DNA of 64,000 nucleotides, from assembly GCA_019722365.1 (NCBI GenBank), contig JADFUC010000856.1:1116001-1180000 (forward strand), in the 5' to 3' direction. Of the stretch, positions 49,527-63,369 are shown in pieces. The DNA comes from Lithospermum erythrorhizon (Eukaryota > Streptophyta > Magnoliopsida > Boraginales > Boraginaceae). A model generated the notes under the pieces. That model ran no database searches. It was not told the origin of the DNA and saw only the letters and a program-made list of their open reading frames with translations. The translations under genes and the position numbers were made by a program. Within the stretch, counting starts at the first letter, position 1, and each line of letters starts with the position of its first letter.

Positions 49527-52500
49527 TCATGAATTTCGACCTGCGTCCTCAAGAATCATCCCTTTGAGACTTTTAGCTAGCCATATTGCTGTTTCTCTAG
49601 GAGAGACCTTGTTTTTCCCGAATGGCTGCAACACGACGGAAAGCTCTTCCAATCTGTTTTGCTCAAGTAAATCTGCAGACATTTCCAGCAGGCCTTCGAG
49701 TGCTTCTGCTCTCTGCCTGAAGGACTTGACATCTAGTATTTCCTTAACTGGAGTTACCTCTTCTGCAGGGGGGGCAGGAGGCTTCGGTTTTGCAGGTTCT
49801 GGAGAATCCTGTTGCAGAACTAAACTTGGAGGGTTGGATGTGTTTTTCATATCAATCATCTCATTGCTAAAATCGCCAGAGGAAATTGATCTAGGAGTGG
49901 CCATGATTTCAGAACAACCGGATGAAATTGATGACAAAGGTGTAGCCAAGTTTTTAGCTTCATGATCATCTCGTACAACCTCAATCAGCTTCCCTATATC
50001 CACATTTCTTTCAGCAGTTTCTATCATCTGTTGCTCACTCCCAACTCGGAAACTACTATGGCGGATCACATGGATAACCTCATCAAAAGCTGGGTTGAGA
50101 TGAGAACCAGATGCATTTTCAGCAGTCATGTGTTGCATAACTTTTCCATTCTCTGAATACAAAGAATTTTGGCTAGATATAACAGAATGCATGGTAGGTG
50201 ATGTATTCTCGGTTACAGAGGGAATAGGTTCTGACACCATACACTTGTCCTGATCAGTAGAAAATGAAGTGATCTTTACGGCAGAGACAGGTGCAGGTGT
50301 ACTGCTAGGCCAGGCGGAGGAGCTTACATCTTGATGAGCATGTACTTTTTCAAAATTCTTTAAGGGTGTCTGCAGTGATGTAGTTTCAATAGGCTTCCGA
50401 GTACTCATAATTTGATAACCTTGTTGATGGTTTTCAAGTGTCTTTTCATGGAATGGTATTTGTAAAGGTATAGTTTCACTAGGCCTTTCATTTGGTGTGC
50501 CAATCTCCATATTCTGACTCTCTTGAAGTTTCGCATGAGTCTGGGCTGAGCATCTGACAGGGTTGCTTATATGGCCAGTATCGGCAGATGCAGTCTCGGG
50601 AATTTCAGAATATGAAGATGAGGACACTGATACGCTAGGTCGTGATGCTAAGCTATCAATCTCACATGAAGGCTCATGATTCTGAAGAGGCTGTAGTGGA
50701 AAGCCGATAAATGGTGTTGTTGCATCATCACAAAGATCAAATGCTTGCATAGAGACCGAGGAGAATTCTAAATTAGTGCCATCTGTATGAGTTCCTTCAC
50801 AGGCAATCACATCAGCTTTTGGGTGTGGTTGGCCATCATCTCTCAAATCTACTGCAGAACAGCCAGTAGGCATTAAAGTTGGAATCTTTTCTACGGCCCG
50901 AATGTTATCAGTAGGATCATCCTTCATGTTATTATTAGCAGCATCTGGAGCATCTGTCCCTACCTGCTTCATCCGTGCAGGAAAAGACGGTTGCCTGACT
51001 AGGTAAGGAGCTGTTTTCAGTCTCCGTTTTGCAAGCAATCCATCTTCAACTATATTCTTTAAAGGGAGTGACACATCTTTTCTTGTTTTAGTCTTCGGAG
51101 TTGATTCCATGACATTCAACTACAGAAGGGACACATTCAACATCTTATCATCACATCTGGATGAGCAAAAGTCACCTTACCAGGAACATAGGAGTTAATT
51201 GACCTTACCTGATTCTTCAAAGGAGGAACTCCAGGAGATCTTCTAGCAGAATCGACGTAAGAATTTGTTGCCACAGCAGCAGGAGTCTCCACATTAGCCT
51301 TAGCGCCAGGACTAATTAAACCCAGTTTGGTGACTTTAGGAGATGCTTCAACGATAGTCCTCTGAGGTACAGTGGCAGCTTTTGCTCTGTTACTTCTCAT
51401 TGGGGAACTGTTCTCTCCAACTCTTCCTTCTCTCAGAGCCATCATAATATTCTTGATTGTGTTTGGTTGCTTAGCTTCAACATTAAATCTCTGATCTTCA
51501 GACAAATGTTTTATCACATCTTGTTCCACTACATTAGAGTTGGATACACCATTCTCACGTGGTTCGTCACTGGACAGAAGCTGGTCGTCGTCAGTAATAT
51601 CATCAAGATCAACCATGTCTGTAACAGAACCTTTATTATCATTCATGAGCATCGCGCCTTGGATGTTTCTCTCACTCGATCCCAAACTGTCTCTGTCACT
51701 GCACGTGCTATTACTGCTCTGGCTTTCAGCCATACTCTTCTGACTTTTATGACCAGTAGCAATAGGCTTTTCGACGGAGATTGCAGTACTATTTGTGAAG
51801 GACGGTCGGAATCGCTCAACGTAAGGCTGCAAATATGGGTGCTTCAGAAGTTCGGAGGGCTGCAAAATAAAGATCACTATAACACATTGTGCAGATGAAA
51901 ATATAAATAGATCAGTAGTTTCTAGGGAGTTTACACTTGGCCTATGCTCGGGATTTTTACGTAGCATGCCCTTGATAAGTGTTTTCCTGTAAAAGAACAT
52001 CAATTAATTATATCTTCAAGGGAACAATACCATCCTTTAAAATAAACTTTGAAGAGCGAATGCAAGTCGAGAGAATCTAATCAACAAGAGTCGATGGGTA
52101 TTGGGTAGGTATGTTGCAATTTGCAAAGAATATCAGTACTATTGAAACAGTCATTTCTCTAGAACCTTGAAAATTTTTGTAGACAAAAAGGGAAACTGAA
52201 TACACATAGCACCAAGAAGACAGATATCACATCCAACTTAAACCAAAGAAAAAATCAGAATATATCGGTAACAATCTGACTTACAGGGATGGGGAATAAC
52301 AAGAAGGTACTGGGCCCATCGAAGATCTGTTAATCTTACTTATCAATCCTGCCATATCCTAGAAAAAATGCAAAAGAAAAAGTTAGAATAGAGAAGAATA
52401 AATAACAAAGTCGCTCATAATGGTTAAGATGGGTAACATCTTGGCAGGATTATAAATAAGAATAATATATGGTGCGTATACAGCAAATAGGTATTTTGAC

Positions 52501-55445
52501 CATTAAGTGAAACTTAGAGCAGAGAAAAATATAATGAAGGAAAATGGACAAGATTATGAATCTTACAAAAGCTTTAAAAGCAGGGCGGTGAGCTGCCATT
52601 TCATATATGCAACATCCTGGAAAGCAAGTTGACGTTTGTTTGTCATAATAGATACCGAAAAGCTAAGGATATAATACTAAAATAGATCTGTCTAGCTGTC
52701 GAAGAAAGGGGATATCGTACTAATAGCCAAGTCAATAATTCAAAGAAAGAGGATATCATATAGATAGACATAACAGGGTATCAAGAATGTGTACTTCTTT
52801 AGTTAAAATTTGGAGTTTGCTATAAGTTAAGAAAGGGTAATAACCTATCCATAATCTAACATAAGAATCAAATAAAAAAGCTAAGACACGAAAATGTAAA
52901 AACACATAATTATACAGTTTTTAATGTGTGTGATTCTAGTCAAGGTGATGTTTCAGTCTAGTACAAGAATAAATATGAGAAGCGGTCATAGCTGAAAATT
53001 AACGCAACAGCTACTTACCAAGAGACCAGATGTCAGATTTAAAACCATAAGGAATATCTGCAAGAAGTTCGGGGCACATGTAATTGGGAGTCCCAACCAC
53101 CTGGTTGATAAGAAAAAAAGTGAAGCATCAGCGATTTGCACAAGTCTGTTTGAGTTTAACAGCTTGCAAATAAGAATGTACCAGAAGCAAGCCGTAACAG
53201 CCGATCCACGTATAGAAGGGCAATAAGTAAATCAGAGGTTCAAATTATCTTAGTACAACGTTGCAAATTATTCAGAGAAGTTTGGATTGTTGTAAAACTG
53301 CACCAATCTTTCCACTCAATGGATATTTTATGCAAAACGAATAAGACATTCAAATCACGTAGCAAATTTTTTGGAAGATTCTGATACAGTACTGTTCTTT
53401 ATAATCTCAAAGAGAAACATCTATCAAGATATAGTGAAATCTAGCTGAAACATTGTTATTCCAATATTAGAAAATATGACCAGACTTAATTAATGACTGT
53501 ATCGGTCGCGCCTACCGAAGAAGTCAAATCATCAGCCTTCAAGGTCTTCGCTAGACCAAAATCCCCTGAACAAACAATAAAGAAGATAAAATTAGGATGG
53601 GGGCAATAAATAATTAAATTACTCCAATCTTTGATTCAAAAATATGTATCATACTTACCAAGTCGGACATCTTGATCTCGAGTAAGAAAGATGTTGGAGC
53701 ACTGCACAGAAGCCAATGAATCGATTCTACATATCATGGTTATTGAATAATCCAAATAAGAACATTCGTCAAACTACTAAGTAACTAACCTTCAGATCCC
53801 GATGCAGAACAAAATTCGAATGTAGATAGTCTACTGCCAATAGAAGTTGAGTGAACCACTTAAGGAGTTTCTGCATGACCAAATAATGGTTGGAGTTAAA
53901 ACTGGGAAATGAAACCTTCTGCTTGGTAAACAATCATATATCCTCCCAACAACTGTAGTTTCTTTACTCAAATAACTGTTGATCCATCTCTGATATGGAC
54001 AGTTCTTTAAATAACTCTATAATAACGGAACAGACCTCTTCAGGAAAGTATTGCCCATTTAATTTCTTCATTAACTCAGCCCTGAGATGTAAAAGAAGTT
54101 ATCAACAATAGCTTTAGGAGTATGACCAGTAGGGTGAGGAAGAGTGTTAATATGGAGTAGATATTTTATTAAGACGTTTTTAGAAACTCACATGTCACCT
54201 CCTTCACAGTATCCAGTAACAATACAAACATAGCACCCCTGTGTAATCAAGATGACAGTAAGTAAAATATAATAGCAATGTGATAGTCAAATTTGAATAG
54301 CTTAAGAACCTCTAACCTTTTCTACCCATGCTTCCTTGAATTCAACTATGTATGGATGTTGAATGCGTGCTATTAGTGCCATCTGCAAGCCATATTAGAG
54401 AATGATCACCCAACGAAAACTTGTATTCAACCAAAACTTGCATACAGATTTATGTTTACGCTAAAATAGTATTTCTTGAGTTCTATATATTGGCGAGGCT
54501 TCATAAAAATGTGGACCAATAAGCAAAATAATGTATCATGAAAAACAGTATGCTTATATCCATGTTGAATGAGCACTGTACAAATTATAAGCCAGTAAAA
54601 GTGTGCAACTTTGTGTTTGCACTTTGCTGACAGAGTAGAGAAAATATTCTAAGGAATGACGAGAACTAGAACCAATAGAATTTTCTCACAGTTCCCTCTA
54701 CTAGTGAAGCTGAATACAAATTCAACTTGAACTGATACACTGTAATACATGAGGCAAAAGATTATTCTAACTGCTTCTGAACAATCTTACAATCCCTAAT
54801 GGCCTATGGTTGACTCTCTGTGCGAAAAGAACGAAAAATAAGTACATCAAATGAGATTAAAGCCTTCAAATATCAGAAAAGTTTCCACTGAAACAATTGT
54901 GGCCACTTTTACCCTTGCTCCTCATAGAATCAGCAACTTTACATTTTCTTCTCCCCCCTCCCTCTTTTCTGTACAGAACTACAGATTCTACCATTCCAAT
55001 GATTAAAGGCATTAAAGAACTGAATACTTGAACATATGTTATCCAGAGAGTAAATTGGACGACACCCCACCCCACATTGTTTAGGCAGGAGACTCTTCAA
55101 ATGTTCAAATGTATTGGGACATGTTAATGTTAATGTATGAACAAAAGCACTCACAAACAAAGTTGAGATCAATAGAAATATAGCAAATTTACCTCTTGAT
55201 GAGCAGATCTTCTGCAACGCTCTGTCTGCCTAGCTAATCTAATCTTCTTCAATACATATCTACAAACAAAGAAAAACATAGATTAATAAAACTCATTAAT
55301 ACAAAATATACCAAAATAGATGTACTAAAACTAACAAAAATACCAACTTCTTCTTTTCTTGCTTGTGATGAACCAAAATTGCAGCTCCAAATGCACCTCT
55401 ACCAATTTGCTCCATAATCTCATACTGATCCATTCTTGACTCCAT
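49527..55445 (-). CDS. NEK6: NIMA-related kinase, NEK6/IBO1 type, 14 exons
   Basis: Exons, in gene order: 55,348-55,445; 55,193-55,259; 54,317-54,382; 54,192-54,238; 54,036-54,081; 53,790-53,870; 53,659-53,701; 53,516-53,565; 53,019-53,100; 52,567-52,616; 52,285-52,358; 51,935-51,986; 51,209-51,859; 49,527-51,119. They sum to exactly 3,000 bases with all phases fitting, 999 residues. The kinase domain fills residues about 8-262: [14 protein letters not shown] (Lys of ATP binding), [37 protein letters not shown]. The long tail carries conserved IBO1 features such as [26 protein letters not shown] and a C-terminal helical part ([20 protein letters not shown]). Arabidopsis NEK6/IBO1 binds microtubules and armadillo kinesins and controls directional cell growth; I infer the same here. 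No damage seen. The orthologue name is inferred from the length and the tail. Confidence 0.95.
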
Positions 55446-55545
55446 ACTTAACAAAACTAATTTTGATCAAATATTTCCTCTTCTTTCTTTGTATTACACA
55501 AACTCTTCTCTCTCACATATACGCATATGAGTTGTGCAAGAAAGT

Positions 55546-55855
55546 TGCAACTTTTGGATATGCAAAATGTGAAATCCCCCAAAACAATTGATTTTGATGT
55601 AAACAATAATATGGGTATGCAAAATGTATAAAAAATATGAACACTGTCAAGAAAAAATGCAATCTTTGGAACTTGTATCAATATGAAAATCATGAAATCC
55701 ACAAAAATAATTATATGGTTGTGCAAAATAAATCCAAATATGAATATTTTCAAGAAAAGATGCAATCTTTGGAACTTCTCTCAATATGAAAATCATGAAA
55801 TAACCAAAAATAATTACATGGTTCTGCAAAATAAATCCAAATATGAATATGTGTA
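55546..55855. repeat. Three tandem units of about 103 bp upstream of NEK
   Basis: Units start near 55,546 (diverged), 55,658 and 55,761. The last two share TGCAATCTTTGGAACTT, CAATATGAAAATCATGAAAT and GCAAAATAAATCCAAATATG. The array lies 100-410 bp before the NEK start codon, so in or near its promoter or 5' UTR. Confidence 0.8.
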
Positions 55856-58679
55856 TTGAAAATGAAATGACACAGTATATTTTTTTGTTATGGAAAGTTT
55901 GGTCTACAGGATTAGTACAAGTCAACTAATAGTCTATGTTGTGTTACTTGTGTACTTGTGTGAGGTGTTTAGAGAGATGTGATCTAAGTGGGGAGCTTAG
56001 TTGAGTTGTCTTCAAGTTTTAATGTGCGCAAATGGATTATACAAGTAGTTTAATATGAATACTAGTAAAAAGTGTCAAATCGAATGGCCAGACTGAGGAG
56101 ACGATATTTTATTGATAGTTATTGAAATGTTTTATTTAATAGTTGATCGAGCTAAGCTTTGTAAAATATAATCTTTATGCAATTTTAGCACTTCAATCTG
56201 AGAGCCAAAATATTATCTTAGAGAGTTTATTAAATAATCAGTATTAATTTATCGAGTTTTCTATATAGTTGATAATTAAAAAAGTTTAAAAAGGAAAAAA
56301 ATCACGTGAAAAGGATAAAAATTTCGTGTATTATGATACGTAGAAACGATAGAAAAATGAATAAAAAAAGAGCATGAATTATTAATTTAGCTTCATACAA
56401 TCATGACAGTAGAAAATATTATCTTAGAAACTGTATTAAATAATTAGGCATTAATTTACTCAATTCTAAATAAGTTGATAATCATAAAAAACCGATTAAA
56501 AAAAAGGAAAAAAAATTGTTCACTGGCAAGTAAATTCCACTGACCATTAAAATTGTTTTGCAATCGTTATGAAAAAGGCCCAAAAAATCGAATTATTAAT
56601 TTAATATATATACAGTCGGTTGAATTCGAACTAACTTTGTAAAATATAATGGGATCTGATTTTATTCACCCAGAAATTATTAATTTATAAATTTCTCTTG
56701 ATTGAGAGGAAAAAAGCCTGTTACGTATATTGATGCGTATTAGAAATAATGAAAAGGATCGAATAACCGAATTATTAATTTAGCACAAATTCAAGTGGAA
56801 TAGGGACCAAAGATATTATCTTAGAGAGTTTATTAAATAATCGAGTTTTAATTTTTCGAGTTTCTATTGTAGTTGATAATTAAAAAATGATAATTGAAAA
56901 AAAAAAAAATCGAAAAAAAAAAAAACAATCACGCAGCTACCGATCCAGGCCATTTATGGGTGCGGTAGCGATACGCTCTTTTAATATTACTCTTATAATA
57001 TGATGGTGATCGATGAATTATTTTTTTCGCTTTTATATAAGTCATGAGCTCAATATTACTTGTCGAGTATATATATATTAGCTAGATTCCGGGTTGTGTC
57101 ATAGGCGTAAATCGCGTCGGCCAGGTTAAATCATATTGAAATAGTCACTGTAACTAAATTCGATCGAAAATGTTGGTAGGAGAATCGGTCGCTGACTGAG
57201 TGGTGTAAAGTGGCATTAGTGCTTGATGATGAGTTTTAAACCTTGATTCTTTTATAATCTTTTGTACTAGATTATTCGATTAAATGAATGGACTACTTGT
57301 GGTACTTTACTGGTTGTTTGGATTATAAAGTTAGTGTAATAGAGGTTAACTATGGTTTAGTAGGTAAGAGGTGAGGGTTAGTTAGGACTTAGGACTCCCA
57401 AGTCACAAGTCACAACACACAACTAACATTTGATTTCTTCTTTTTCTGACTTAATTTCATTTGGTCCCCGTATTCAAAATTCGAACAATTCAATTTGCAC
57501 CATCAATTTTTTTTTTAATCTTTTTCTAATATAATAAAAGCCAAGTACTAGCGTTAAGAGTGGCTGATGCTTAAAATTCATTTTGAAATTGATCAAATAT
57601 TCAATTTTCCATACAAATTTTAATTTTTTTTTCAACCTTTAATAAAATGGGCGAATGAAAGTGAATATCAATCTTATTTAGGAAATAATTCATTTCAATC
57701 AATTTTCATGATGATTTTATTTCGATCATTTATATTAAATAATTTCTCCGGCAAACTACTTACATTCGAACAACTAGGAGCAAGTGATATTTAAAGTCGT
57801 TCTTTCATCCAACCTATTAAAAAATGATGATGGGGTTGAGACTAAAATAGAATGGTATTGAATAAAAGTGATTGATATGCTGTATTATTATAAACATGTG
57901 ATAAAATATAGAGATGTGCATACACCATATCAAATCCACCCGCGCCCGTCTGTCGAAAATTTATAAGTTTTTTGCTGACATATTTTCCTTGTTTTCTGGT
58001 CGATTTAATTTTGGTATAAATCAATTTCAATTTTCGGTGTTGTGTTCTGGATCCCGACTTTACTTTGTTAAAAGGTCATATTAAAGAGAATCTTTGCTGG
58101 CTGATGATTTTTATTTTATTTTATGATTTTTGAATTGTGTAATCTGTTTCAACAGGCTCCTGTTGGACTCAGATGCACAGAATTTCATTGACTTGTGCTA
58201 GAATATTGGGTCACTTGTCTTGCTATGTGATTCAAATAAGTTCAGATAATTATCAGAGACGGTTATGAGAATTTTGATTTTTTTTTCTGCATCGTATTGA
58301 TTTAATCTATTTCGAATTAGAAGTAAAATTAGTGCATCTAACACATGTGTGATATGATTATGTTGGGTTGAAAGGAATGGCGTTACCGGTGTCTGATTTT
58401 TGACGAGATCAGAAAAACGGCGTTCATTCGTTTGAATATTGAAGGGTTCGAAAAGAAAGACGTTCCGTTGTGCTTTAAATGCGGCACGAGTTCGAAAAGA
58501 ATAGCGTTAGCAGCAATTTATTAGTCGCGAGATTACGCATTGAATTGGTCTTCGAGTCTTATACGTATTGATCTCGAGAGATGAAATTTTACGAAGATCA
58601 CAGAAAATCTTTTTTAAAATCGAATTTGAAGTTTTTGATTATATTTAGTATTTCGAGTTGAAATTCATTTGTTAAATGA
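55856..58679. other. Intergenic stretch upstream of NEK
   Basis: AT-rich. TTATCTTAGAGAGTTTATTA and TTATTAAATAATC-type words recur at about 56,212, 56,421 and 56,817, a diverged short repeat with a spacing of 200-400 bp. No gene is supported. Confidence 0.4.
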
Positions 58680-58880
58680 TCACGAGGGGGAGAGGGCATG
58701 TTAGAGTTCATATGTTAGTGTGTAATTTAAGCCGCAGTCATTGATTGGACCTATTATATTAGCGTTAAATTTATTAGGGTTATATTCTGTATTAGTTTGT
58801 CTATATATACAGTCAACTTATATTGTAATAAAATATTAATTATTATCAATAAATTCTCGATTTATATTTTAATAACCAAA
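58680..58880 (+). mobile_element. Possible polypurine tract and LTR remnant
   Basis: CACGAGGGGGAGAGGGCA is directly followed by TGTTAGAGTTCATATG and, further on, CTATATATACAGTC and TTGTAATAAAATATT. This is the pattern of a copia polypurine tract followed by the start, TATA and poly(A) parts of a 3' LTR. Upstream coding remains (58,380-58,640) could not be assigned. Confidence 0.45.
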
Positions 58881-61800
58881 GTGAGGTGTGTAAAGTCATT
58901 TCGTAGTTGATAAACATAAAGAGGAGTAGTAGTCTTCAAGCTGGCTTAGATGGATCTCTGAATTGAATCTAGATTGTCTATAGGTGGGAGTGGATATTGC
59001 TTCTTGAACAAAATAATATAGAGAATATTCTTACACTTAGGGTCTCTTTTTTTGTTGTAACATGTAGTTTGGGTTTGGGAGTTGAGGAGTTGAGGAGTTG
59101 AGAAATATAGAATAATAATATACTTTATTCGGGTTGAGTCTAGCAACATTATGAAAATGAAATTGGTACATGCAGAAGATATATTATGCAATTTTCGTAA
59201 TATCATTAAGCAATTAATAATAATGTTAATGTATATTGTATAATTAAGAGAGAAAGATAAAAGATATGTTTGTGAAATCGTTATCACTAAAAACACAAAT
59301 TTTTTTGAGAACTTTGAATTAGGGTATATTTCAAAAAAAAAAAAAAAATTCTTACAATTAGAGTGAGTACTAAATCTTGTCTTGATCTTTTAAAAACTTT
59401 TATATTATCGTGATTTAATAGCTCATGGTGCTCGGATAATAGATGTGGGAATGTTTAAAGTTCGACAATTCTTTTTGGACAGGTAGATTGAATAAGCTAT
59501 TTTTGTTTGTGCTTTTGCCTATTTGCCTGAACAGCCCCAAAGTTCAATCACGTGCCATCTGCTTGGCCAGCATTTCAAAAGAAAAGCATTCTTAAACGAT
59601 GAAAAGAAATAACACAGGAATTTTATAGAGGGACAAATGAATTAATATTATATTTGTTGATAAAGAGAACTATATAAATTTGAAAGGAATGAGCAATATA
59701 ATTTTTAATAAATAAATAGGTAAGTATATTTTTAATAATAAAAATTAAATTTTCAAAATTTTAAGTAGAGTGACTTCTTCAATACATGCCCCTTTAGTTC
59801 TCCACTGACTTAAGGGCTGAGACTTCACCCCTGAACGTAATTTCACATACGAGTAGTTCTCTTGGGTTTAATTATTTAAGTAAAGGAACAATGTATTAAT
59901 GGCAATTCTAAGCTCAAACTTAATTAAGGCGATACTATCACTTATTGAACGTGTTATATGATTGTTGTACATTTACTATCCTAAATTTCGGTCGGATAAA
60001 TACACTCACTAATTACTTCTTTATTAATAAAGCGGGTATTGGTCCGTCATTCAATAATTCACCGACATATATATTCCTTATTTTAATACTTTTTTCACAA
60101 AATAATTAAAATGATCATTAAATTAATAAATCAATAGATTTAATTACACTATTAATAACAAATCTAATAAATAATTTAACCATCGGACATGCATCATACA
60201 ATTACTACTAATTACTTATATATAATATATAAAAGATTTGACCTCACCAAAAGTAAACAAAGCTAAAATCAATATATAATGAACAAAATATAAAGAAATA
60301 AAGAAGATGATGTAGGTTTAAAGTCTCAATGTGATGATGGAAAACTAATTCATCAAAATGAAAATGATGAATGAATCTTCAAGAAAATGGAATTGCAAAA
60401 TACGAGTGTATATTTGCCTAAGGGAATGAATCTATAATTTTTTTGGATGGGCATAGTCATATTTCAAATATGTTAGCATATTGATAAATTTGATTAAGTT
60501 ACTTGTCATTTTAATATTGTGAATGGTAAATTATCAAATAGGAAATACAATATGTGTCATTAGTGATTGAATGAAGTGGACCAATAACATTTAAGGAACA
60601 CAATGAGGGGCGTAATAAGTGGGTAGACGATTCGTACCGCCTAAATTTTAATATGTCACTTCACAAACGAGTTTGATTTTGATGTTTAAGTATGAAATTA
60701 CTCCTTCCATTTTATAAATTTGTTTTAAATTATTTGAGATTTTTCATATCAATGTGTTTTTGGTTAGACGTTCATATTAAGTCCCTATTAATAATGAAAG
60801 AATATTAATATCAATATAATTATTTAGTGATTGATGTATTTATTGATTAGGAAATTATATGTAAAATTCTTTTAATTCTTAACAATAATTCTGTCACAAC
60901 CCAAAAAAAATTATTTTTAAATACTTTGTTGCTTTGGAATTCGATCTGACATTTGATTAGTTTTCGTTTTAAACCGTATTTAATGTATATTTAATAAAAA
61001 CTTACAATCTGATACATTTATTAAATTGTTGTTTGATTAATTAATTAGATATATATGTAAAATATCATTTTATTTTAGTAGGTGCTTAATTAAAAATGAA
61101 AATAATTAGGATAATAAAAAATTGGAGATATTATTCTTAGGTCGAAGTTGTGAATAAGCGTTTATTGATCAAATATGGTGAAAGCTAAAATCTGCTATTT
61201 CGATGACATTTATCACTATTCACGGCTTTATTTGTCAGCTATTTTCCGCGGCCTTGTATAGTGTGATGTCTTGTGTCTTGTGTCCTTGTACCATTTATTC
61301 TGAATTGTTTACAAGTAGGTGCATTAGTACCGCAGTCAAACTAATTTACAATGCCGACAATTGAAGGAACAATTCCCACTCATCATCTTGTCCACCCAAG
61401 CAGACGCAGTGTTTGTGAAATAGGCTCATGAACACAAACAAAACGACACAAAAATTTGTGTGAAGATCTTGGAATTGGGACCTAATCTGTTTGGTTATAA
61501 CATGCCCTTTTAACTTTAAGTATGATGATTAAATTGGTAGGCCTAATTAGATTAAATGTAGATTTTTACTCATTTGGGATTTTTAACAGGGCATCATTTA
61601 CCTAAAGATAAAAGTATGAAAACCATGTCTGATTTGATCACTATATATACCTTTTTGGGCTAATTCCATGTTATAAAATTCATGAATATGGGTCCAACAT
61701 CCCATTAATATTGACTGTTAACTATTTTATGGCAAAAAAGTGTTCTTGATTCATCGAAAGAAAAATTCCCACCAGCTTTGATCACCTAACTGTATGTTTT

Positions 61801-63360
61801 ATAACTGTTCATTCCATAAATTGTTTGATCTACACCACTAAATATGTAATTATTATAGTTGTAATGATGATTATTCCCGGACAATTTAACAAGAAAAAAG
61901 ACTATTACTTGTTCAAATTGAGATAAAGTTGGGATAGAAAATGGAGAGATATTGAATCAATGACACTATTTATTGGGCCTTTTGGCAAATGGTATCAATG
62001 GAATAGATGATAAGGACATGCAAGAAGCCAGGGTTGGGATGTCAAAATATATTTTATCATTCCATTGATTATAAATTAAATAAATGAATATGCCAATTTT
62101 CCTTAAAATTTTTCTTAAAATAAACTTTAATTAACATTCAATTTACCATTCTAACATTATAATTGTTTTTTGTTGTTTTTAAGAAATTGAATATTAACAA
62201 AATTAATATTATTTATTGTTCTATATTTATATGATTGAATTGGTCTTTTAAAAACCATACTGTCAATGTTTTTAATTTTTTGTCAACTCTCATTAATTAA
62301 GTACATTCAAAATGATTAGGTACTTTTTAACTTTACAGAGTTCAGAGTACTATTTTTCAATTAATGGAAAAGTGAAAAAACAAGGATGCTCTTATTTGAT
62401 AGATATCAGCAGATTGTATATTACATCTTGAATGGTATATTACCATCCGATTAAGAACTTTAATTGATTTTCTGCATGCTCTCCAAGAAATAAATTTTTG
62501 ATTTTTAAATTCTTCTTTAATTATATTATTAAAAATTAATATTATAAAGTATTTAAAATGAATCCGATTATATAAATTTTTATATTTTTTAGAATACTTG
62601 AATAATTAATAATTGATGATCAGAAGTTGATTTGAAAAAATCAACGACAATGTTTGTACTGGGTTGGAGGAAGTATTATATTTACTAAAGTTAATGAGTT
62701 TTTATAAAATATACAGAGATTAAAATATATTTACTTGACATTATTCTAAAATATATACACATAAATATATTGCCCAAATAGAATATGAACATATAAATAT
62801 GTTACTTGACATTATCCTTACCAATAATACTTAGGAGCTTTATATAAATTTTACTCCGTAATGGGTTAATAATAATAAGAAGTGTACATTAAAATGTGAA
62901 TAACAATAATTAAGGTTCTGTTTAATGTATTATGAATCTGAGTTGGCATGTTCATTAAGCATTTGAGAAATACAGGGTAATACAGATTCAGTACGTTGGC
63001 AAAATTGTGGAGGTCCTTTTCCGCTTCCTTTAAAGTAATTCCAGTGAATGATAAAAGATCACTTTTATTTATGTTTATTTCATATATATGCTTGCCCTTA
63101 AGAAATAGTTTAAGATTTGGAGTATTTTTTTTAACAATTTTTTTTATAAATAAATTGTTAAATTTTAATAAACTTGATATTTGTAGCAAATAGAATATTA
63201 AGGAGAATAATTAGTTTATTTGGATAAGAGAAATAATAGGAATGTATCATTAAACATTGGTTTAGAGTGAAGTAATATCACAAAGCATGTATTTCATAAT
63301 TTTTTGTAGCAATTCACATTATGTATAACATTTCTTTCTTCTCTACTCATTATATACAAA
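58881..63360. other. Intergenic stretch, no supported gene
   Basis: AT-rich DNA. A 10-bp unit GTTGAGGA repeats briefly near 59,080-59,103. A MITE-like left end (ATTACTCCTTCCATTTTATA) lies near 60,700. The frames at 58,946-59,296 and 62,866-63,189 are low-complexity and show no domain. Confidence 0.4.
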
Positions 63361-63369
63361 TATTATGTG

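Noticed and set aside
49564..51898. Frames on the + strand across the NEK tail exons
   Set aside because: They are antisense to the long NEK exons, which have full family similarity.
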